Part shown: one piece after another, positions 12,001 through 21,000 of the stretch
Position numbering within the stretch: position 1 is the first letter of the stretch
Layout of the letters: the number at the start of each line of letters is the position of its first letter
Assembly: GCA_946803715.1 (NCBI GenBank)
Contig: CAMPET010000007.1
Span: 616,990 to 660,617, forward strand
DNA: 43,628 bases
From: Beroe ovata
Lineage: Eukaryota > Ctenophora > Nuda > Beroida > Beroidae
Reading direction: 5' to 3'
The notes under the pieces: model-generated
Told to the model about the DNA's origin: nothing
Seen by the model: only the letters and a program-made list of their open reading frames with translations
Databases searched by the model: none
Program-made: the position numbers and the translations under genes

Positions 12001-15000
12001 CGACTCAGATCTATCGGCACCAGCTGGTGCTCCGTTCTTACCATGTCCACTACCAGGTCGCGAGTGAGTTCCCTTCCCTTGGTTCGTCTGCAGAAACTTG
12101 TTATTGAACTTAGATTGACTCACTGACATGACAACACTTACCATACAATTCTTACCATGCAAACTTGGTCATAGTTACCGTGTGATAGTTACCTTGACCC
12201 ATGTTACCATGTTATAATTACCTTGGTTGTGGTTGGTCTATCTTTCTCCTTTGCTGCAGGTGGAGCAGGGGGCTGGGCAGTGGGTGGTCCGTCCTTCTTA
12301 GGAGCGTTTCCTCCTCTCTTACGACGAGTATTCCTGATAACATCATAAAGTTTAGAATTCCCAATTCCCATGGTATTGAAATTGATTCGTGTTAACGAAT
12401 CAATTTGACTTGTTGAAAAGATTGATTACGATCATATCACCGCATCAAATCCATTCTAACCCCTACATAGATTTCAATGACAACTCGATATTATCCTCAC
12501 TCACTTGTCCTCTTCCTCCTTGAGTTTATCAAGTTCGGCCTGTTCCTGCTCACGGCGCGCTCTCTCGGCCTGCGCCTCCCTGTCCCGTCTTATCCGCTCT
12601 CTCTGTAACTTCATAACCTGGTTTAGCTTGGAGAATATAACAAAACAGTACACCACTCCATCTTCTGTGTATTATTTAGTTTAAACTGTTCAATTGACAA
12701 TTCTGTGCGTTTTTCGAGAAGGGACAATCATCATTCATCCTAACACAGAGTAGTAAATGTGTAAGATGGGTACTAGTGAGAAGTAGGTACTATCTCCATA
12801 GAGAAGACACGCCATACACACAATCACACACACACACGGACACGACATGCCACTATATTCCTCAGTAAAACCTTGGTATCGTACACCCGCTTAGCATCAT
12901 CATCCAGAGCGTCATACTCATCCTCGGAGAGGTACTCCAGGTCCACTTCCTTCTCCTCAGCTATGCGCTTTTCCCGTGCTTTCTGTGCAGCTTCAGCCAG
13001 CAGTGACTCGTGCCTAATGGGGGTGTTGAGATAGCGGCAAGTGCCATTGGAGCTGAGTGTCGATTTCGGTATTTATACGTGACAAAATACTACTCCAATC
13101 ATGGCCCCAGCCATAAAAAGCGATCACAAAGTTAGGTTTTTCGATCAGTTTTTCATTCGGCTTTTCAACAACGTGAAATGGGTTGCGAAGAGAGCTATAC
13201 AGTACTTGTTGATCATTTGATCGAGAGATATCTTGAGATCGACCATGTAGATGAACGGCCTGTTTCCCAGAGCTTTGAGGATAACTTGTGTCGTGTGGAC
13301 AGGACTGCTGGTGAACTTGGAGTCCACACCGTCAAACACTATACCCTGCTGACAGTCGGCCCACTTCAACCTGAACATAAGTGTGTGTGTGTGTNNNNNN
13401 NNNNNNNNNNNNNNNNNNNNNNNNNNNNNNNNNNNNNNNNNNNNNNNNNNNNNNNNNNNNNNNNNNNNNNNNNNNNNNNNNNNNNNNNNNNNNNNNNNNN
13501 NNNNNNNNNNNNNNNNNNNNNNNNNNNNNNNNNNNNNNNNNNNNNNNNNNNNNNNNNNNNNNNNNNNNNNNNNNNNNNNNNNNNNNNNNNNNNNNNNNNN
13601 NGTGTGTGTGTGTGTGTGTGTGTGTGTGTTGGCAAGTAGGGAGGATCGGACGTGTAGTACCCAGCAGATCAACTTCATCAGAATTATGGGTGTTGTCTGG
13701 GCGACGCCTCACACTCTCACCACGGTTACACCTACCTCTGCACTAAAATCTCTGTTATAATCTCGTCAGGCAACGCACAGCAGAACGGCTGTGTAATATC
13801 CTCTGTTTTGATGTCGAGTGGCGAGTCAGCCGCTATACTCGGCAAAGCGGGCTCCTTTGCTGCGCCACCTTTAGCAACAGGCGGCGCCCCAGCTTTGGGT
13901 ACACCAGCTGGGGCCTGTATCTTAGCTGAGGGGGAAACATGTGTTAGAGAGTATGGAAGTGGGATTTTGTAACTTTCATTGATTGAAATGATTTGTCAGT
14001 GGACGAGCTATCAATTTAAAGAGTAAATATATTCAGCTGGAAGCATGCTTTGAAAAGTGCTTGTAGAGATTGCAGCACATTTTCGGAAAAAAGAGGGTTA
14101 CACGGTTAAAATAATGCTGATACAGGTATTTCATTAACACATGTCCCATTAATACAGCTCAAACATAATGTGCTTCAAAAGAGAGAGAGAGTGAGAGAGA
14201 GGAGAAGTGAGAGACACAGCGGCGAGTTATGCTCCAATCACTCACCCTATTGGGTGACCACTCATTCATGAGTTGATCACACTCATTATAGTCAAAGCTA
14301 CAGCATGCGGCTGGTTTACTAAGATATCCCTCAAGCCTACCGTTCTATGGTCACTAAGGCATGTAATCACTCAATGGATTAGTTCAAACAGGCCCTAATG
14401 CGATCCAGAAAAGCAGAAGATCTCCAAATTCTATGAGCTAAGCTAATAATCATTCTCATGAGAACTATCAATCAATCTCATCAAACAGTCAACTACGATA
14501 CTTGTGTGATAAAGTAATTAGGAAAATGATCAATCAATACCGAAATCAATCCCGATAATCAGGTGTGCTACGCACGTGACCAGCAGGTAGTAGTAGAAAG
14601 AAAAGGACATGTAACGAAGAATGGCAACTTACACATACGCCTACCTCCTCCCTTGGGAGCCCTACCCCCTTTTCCGTCGACGGCTGATTGGGCGGCAGCG
14701 TCCTCCTCTGCGGCTGTGACACGGGCGAGGGCGCAGAACTCGCGCGCCCTCATGCCCGCCTCGTGGTTACCCGTCACGATAGCCTCGTGTATGACGGTAT
14801 CCACGACTATCACTGCCGCGTTGTATGCGGACGCGATTTCCTGATAGGAAGAGAATCAGAGTGGAGTACATCTCACATTGCTATAGAGTGGGACTAGTAG
14901 ACTTGCTAAGTTTTGTTGCAAGTCCTCGTCTTCTCTTACACGAAAGAATTGGCACACATACCTTGGCCTGATATGATTTTCCACTGAGAGGGGGCCCAGT

Positions 15001-18000
15001 GATGATCACATTGAGTCCCTTCTTGAACCTCGCTGCTTTACCCTCTGGGCTGAGATCAATGCCCAAATAGCGAGCTATAGCTGCGGCTGCTGGGGTTACC
15101 TCCAGTTCTCCTACTCCCTTGTCTGTAACACGGGACGTTTATTTGAGAATATGTCACACAAAATGACAGTTCCCACAAAACCACTATAGAAGCGGTATGA
15201 GTAATGAGCAGACTACAACTTCAAATAGTCCGACACAGATAGTGGACATCCATCATCTGTGTCAGACTGCCTGGAGACTGCCGAGAAATGGTGATCCCAC
15301 CTTGAGGAGCGTCTTCCTCCACATGCTCTGAGGCAGCAGTGGGAGAGGTGGAGGGAGCTACTGAGGTCCTGCCCGTAGGTACTCCAGATGGGACTCGCTC
15401 AAGAGTGGGTTCACCCCGTGGTCCACCTGGGGCTAATTTGGAGAGGGGGTGTGAAAACAGCAATGTCATTTCGTGACATAACCGTCACTTATCATGATGG
15501 ACCACATCACTCATCACTGAGTAGACAGTGATCATGACAGGTATACTCACTGCCCCCCGCCGATTCCCTCTCTGGTGGTAGAGCCTCATCCTCAGGATCC
15601 ACACTCTCGTCTGGTCCGATATTCCCGTCACTAACGGTATCGGGCTCATACGCCCGGACTATCTCCTCAGGTAGCTTCTCTCCAGCATCACGAGGCGGGA
15701 GTAGGAGCATTCCCTGCTCATTATACCCAGCCGTACCTCGCAGTATCTGGGAGTGAGGGAGAGGGGGGTGATATAGCTACTCACGATGTATGACAGGGAT
15801 ACCATCCTGTCACACGAACTCCTCATTCCTGTTACACGATTCGTGATACATGACAGAGACACCTCATTCTTGACACATAACACGTGGCATACATGACCGG
15901 GACCCCCAACTCAATGAGATATTCCCCAATTATCTATAGATCTCAGTTCTCACCTCTTCCTCTTGAAGGTACTGCTTGTCAAACTCAAGGCTGTACATCT
16001 CCACAGCGAATGGGCACGGGTTACTGACAATGACTTCCTTCTCATCACCCAGTGAGTGTGGGAGGATGGGGTCAAATGTGGCGTGACCCATGTTGAAATC
16101 GAGTTTCGGTTCCAAACCGTTACCCATCACTGTTATGATGATCTTCCTTGTGCTTTGTGACATTCGTATAGGAATCTTCTGGATGTACCGAGTCTAGAGA
16201 AATTGAGGGGGTCAGCAAAATGATGGTCATTATGAGCGCCAAGTCATCAAAAGGTATGAACTGAAAATACAGGAGTGAGGAGAGTATCTACCTCTTCAAG
16301 AGGCATGAACTTGACTTGGACATTCTTCCTCTGACCAGGAAGTAGATGTCCCGATGATGGTATGAGTTGGAACTCCTGGGGAGCTTCCTTCTCCATCTTA
16401 GCGACTTGCTTACGTCGATACATCGGTATCATACGCTCTTTCTGTTGATTGGAAATGATTGGAGGTTATTTACAGCATTTGTTCATAGCTGCACAAAAGA
16501 GGGAGGGTTAATAATGCTTCATGATTTTGAACCAATCTAAACACCATTGATGTTATTGAATAGAAACAGGGATCCTAGACAAGCACCCACGTCCCACCTT
16601 CTTCTTGACTGCACTGCTAGGTCTGCAAGTCCAGCTGCAGGGCACCTGGTTGTTATTAAACAGCTGTACAGTTATGATACAGCACTCTCCACACTTCACA
16701 TCTCCGAAATCCAGTGTATCGTTAGAGATGAACAGATCAGGCATGGTCACGTGGGCTTGCATCCTCAGAGAGAAAGCAGGACCTCCCACGATCTGTACCG
16801 GTGTTGTTATCAGTGTGGTCAATAACACAAGATACAATTCACCTCAATGAATGAGAATAGGAGAGAATGTTAAATGAAGTCATCTAAAACTCCTCACATT
16901 GAATGGTACGATGGCGGAATGGACTCCTTGCTCGATACTTTTGGGATCGAAAGTGACATTGAACTTGAGACTCTCTCCGGGAGGCAACTGGCGGACTCTA
17001 TCGAGACCCAGGAAGAAGCCAGATCCCACTATGATGGACCTATCGACAGCCATGGATACAGGGAAGAATCCGTTATTGGTGATAGTCACGGACTGGGAGC
17101 ATGTGTTCCCAGCTACAACATGACCAAAGTCAAGGAAATAGTCGGCGAGTTGAGCTCTGAAATGAGTGATGAGTGTTATAATTAGAGCTGTATCTGACAA
17201 CAGAGACAAGTCAAACAATGAACAATGAACAATGAACTCACTTCGGTTTCTTCTTCTTCCCCCTTGCCGGCTCCACTGATTGGGGCGATAGCACGAGATT
17301 CTCTGCGAATCGCTTCACCATGAGTCGCTCTGCCTCACACTCAAAGTCACGCTCACTCGGGAAACAGTTGGCTAGGAGCGAGTATTTGGAGCTCTTGACC
17401 GAGTTGTTCTTGGAAAGTGCACTCATTGCAGGAGCACTATTCTGCTCGGGCACCACCAGAGTCTCGTGCGCCTCGGCCAGGAATCCCGCGTAGAGACCCT
17501 CCTGGTCTCCGAACCTCGGCAAATCTAGCTGTATCCGAGGGAAAACTCCCTCGCCCACTATCTGTATAACATCCGGCTCAAAGTGAGCGACCTGCACCTT
17601 GAACAACTTGTCAAACTTGGCAGGTACCCCGGGGAAATACCGGACCACAAGCTTGCAGGATGAGAAGGGTGGGATCTGGCCAGTCCGCTCTGGGGTCACT
17701 GTGAGGTCCCCGGGGAGGGGCCTCAGTGAGTCGGGTGGCGAGAGAGTGGTGTAGTCTAACGGGATCCGCCCCTCGTTAAACAGCTCTATCTCACCAACTG
17801 CCACTTGATCATAGTGCTGAAACAAGGACGACGTGATAACACATCATACTCGACCACAACAACTACAAGCAACAATGAGAGAGAGGGGGTCTGGGAACTC
17901 ACCACTTCCCCGAAATCAATGAAATGCTTGTCGAAGGAGTACTGGACCAGAGCAGCCTGTCCCCGGAGTTGTATCCTGTACTTAGGTCCACCCTCAACCT

Positions 18001-21000
18001 GACACACGGCTTCCACTGCATTGTCCGTGTTCTCGTGTCCGTAGAATGAGAACTGGAGATTCTGACTCTCCCCGGGCTCTATTGTACCGTGAAGGGGCAG
18101 AATGTCGAATATCTAGCGGGATGTTAATATGTTATCAATGAGTAAATCGGACAACAAACTGATTTCAAATAGTTCCCATTTGTCACGTATTTGTCCAATA
18201 TGGTTCATATTTGTCCCATATTTGTCCCATATTTGTTCCGCTTCCTCTGACCTGTTCGATAGGGATGTACGGTTTTTCTACCTCATCTTCCTCTTCTATC
18301 TCCATCTTCTCATCGGGTACGATAATGAAACCGTCCTCCAGGCTCATGTCGTCAGCTGGCGGCGTGCCAGTCGACAGAGATACCTGCCAGACAGAAAACA
18401 TTTCATTGGAGACATTGTTTCTGAAAATCGTTACTTGCTCATTGCAAGAGTTTCTCACCTTGTCTTCAGGAGCTTCTGTGTCCTCGTATGAGTTCATGTT
18501 GTTATCTCCCACATTGGAGTTGTTCCCATCGCACACTGAGTGGAAGTAGTCATGTGACACTGGGTCACGTGACCCACTAGTCTCAGTGGTCAGGTGAGTG
18601 AACTGTGACTGATCGGTGAAGTGTGCACCGCCATCGGAACCCACGTGATACTCCACTGTGGGGTTTGCCAGGTAATTATCAGCGATGTTCATATTTTGTG
18701 TGGTGTGATTGTGGGGCGTGCCATGGTGTGATGTGGTGCATCTCATCCCGTGTGACAGGCAGGTCAGGTGGGATTGTCGGGAGTGTGTGTATCGGGTTGC
18801 GATGGTCGAGTTAAGTGATGTTATATCGTATCGCTCATCGTCCAGAATGAAAGTAGTATCACTGGCATGAGGCGTGGACACGCCATGGTGAGTGGTGGGG
18901 TGTGGCGTGCTCGATTCTAGGGGCAAATGTGGGGGTTTGATGAAGTAATTGGTATGATGTGGTAGTTTACTATTTATCAGCTGATGGAAATCTTACCAGG
19001 AAGGAACTTGGGTTTTTGTTTGATGTTGAAGTACCAATTGTAATTGACAGTCAGTCGTGAGGTATTTGACACTGTCACGTATCTGGATATCTCTGTATCG
19101 TTCAGGATGCAACCAAAGTCAATATCTTGTTCCTCAAACTTGAGATTGGGGAAGATGACCTCTCCCATCAAGTTCACATAATCCTGATCGAGATTGTATA
19201 GTTAGAGGTTAAATCATTTTTCACCTCGATAAATGCTATTCATCTATCTTGTTATGCTATTCATAACAAGGGCTCAATCTTTAGAAAGATGGTAACATCT
19301 TTCCGTTCCTAATATCGGTTCAAATGATGCTGCTGACTCACAATGTGAGGGTGTTCCTTGTATGTAACGGTGAGTTGGGAGGTGTGGGACCTACACACCC
19401 AATCTTCCTCCTTGTAACACGGGTCAAACTGTACCCTCACCTGAGAAAGCAAGGGTAAGGAAATGGCATAGGAATACTTATTTGACACGACGTGAAAGCT
19501 CATGATAACCGGATATTGAAATAACTCAAGACGTGATCCGAACTCTTGACGCACCCTGAATATCTGATCGCTCTTCAGACAGACAGTTGTCTCCTCTGTC
19601 TCCTCTCCACTCTCCAACAACAACAGGAATGGGTAGTTCAGTGACAGTTTGACAGTCAGCGGGAGTGTACTGATGTTCACTATCTGTAGTGGCTCGTCAA
19701 CGGGCTCCAGAACATCTTGCGGGCCCTGTCAGGACGTTGCGTTATCACAATTAGAGGTGAGATGATGGAAACAACAAGATAGAGCATTATAGTGGGAGGG
19801 TACCTTGAGTATGCTGAATGAGAGACTCTTCTCAGAGAAGCTGAGGAAGGGGTCAATGAACTGTGCTAGTAAGTCCACCTTGAACACTGTTTCTTTGTTC
19901 GTACTTTTCCCAATAAGAGCCTGTAATATGGCTCATTTGATGGAATCTGTATCGACTATAACAATCCATGGTTTACTCTTGTGAAACTGTCAGGACATGT
20001 GTTTGACTTCCCCTTCACCTGACAGAGAAGCTTCTGCTTGACAGCCCCTGCTCTATCTGAGAAGCCGTGCAACGTGATCTCCTCCGAGCAGTTGGGTTCT
20101 ATGACCAGTTTATCAGGACTGATCGTGAATGCTGGTTTTGGGGGAGGGGGCACCTGGGGCAGCTGAATTGTCACGGATTAGCGTCATTTGACAGACATGA
20201 GAGCAGATGTCAGAAATTTCAAATTTGACGTGAGTTTGACAGTTCCCATGTTCCATACTTACCATTGCTGATTTGACATTGTGCTTCTTCACTGGCTTTA
20301 TCCCATCCACAGTCCAATAGAGGACTTGACGACGCTTTCCCTTGTTCTGTAGCTGAAACCTGACAGAAATTCGAGTAAGATCAAGAAAATTCTGCTGATA
20401 TAAGTCTTGGTTCTTGAATAATTATTTCAAATAAACCTGTAGTAGACAGGTCTTGCGGAGAAGAGTGGTCCTAGGTCCATCTTGGAGCTGATGTCAGGGG
20501 AGGCAACAATCGTTGGTCCTTGTCCAACAGCTGTCAGAGCAACAGAGTGACTGGAGCTATCCTCTACTAGGATAGTCAAGTTGTCACTAAATCTGACATT
20601 GTCATTCAGAAACACTGACACTTCCAGATCTAGTTTCTGCTTCGGTTCTATCACGCCCGATCGAGGAGTGATCTTGTACACGGGGTTCTGGGGATAGAGA
20701 CCTGTGTCACGAAACAAACAGATTCTGTATATATCCGGTTGAGAAACAAACCAGATCCTCACGGCAGACAACCGATAATGTTGACCATTTCAGGATTGTT
20801 CAGATTGGTGTTCATACTCACTGTTCTATCGAGAGTGCACTCAAATTTAGCGGAAATATTGCTCTCATTTGTGAGGGCCAATGGCAGGGAGTTACGTTCC
20901 AGAACGCTGATAACATTGAAGTCTAGCCGAGGTGTGTTGATACTGAGAACTGGTCCTTCACCAACACAATAAATCATTAACTCCTGGGGTTAGATTGGAA

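Noticed and set aside
13145-13760. Cys/Val or His/Thr repeat proteins around 13400-13630
   Set aside because: They are translations of a GT/CA microsatellite and N.
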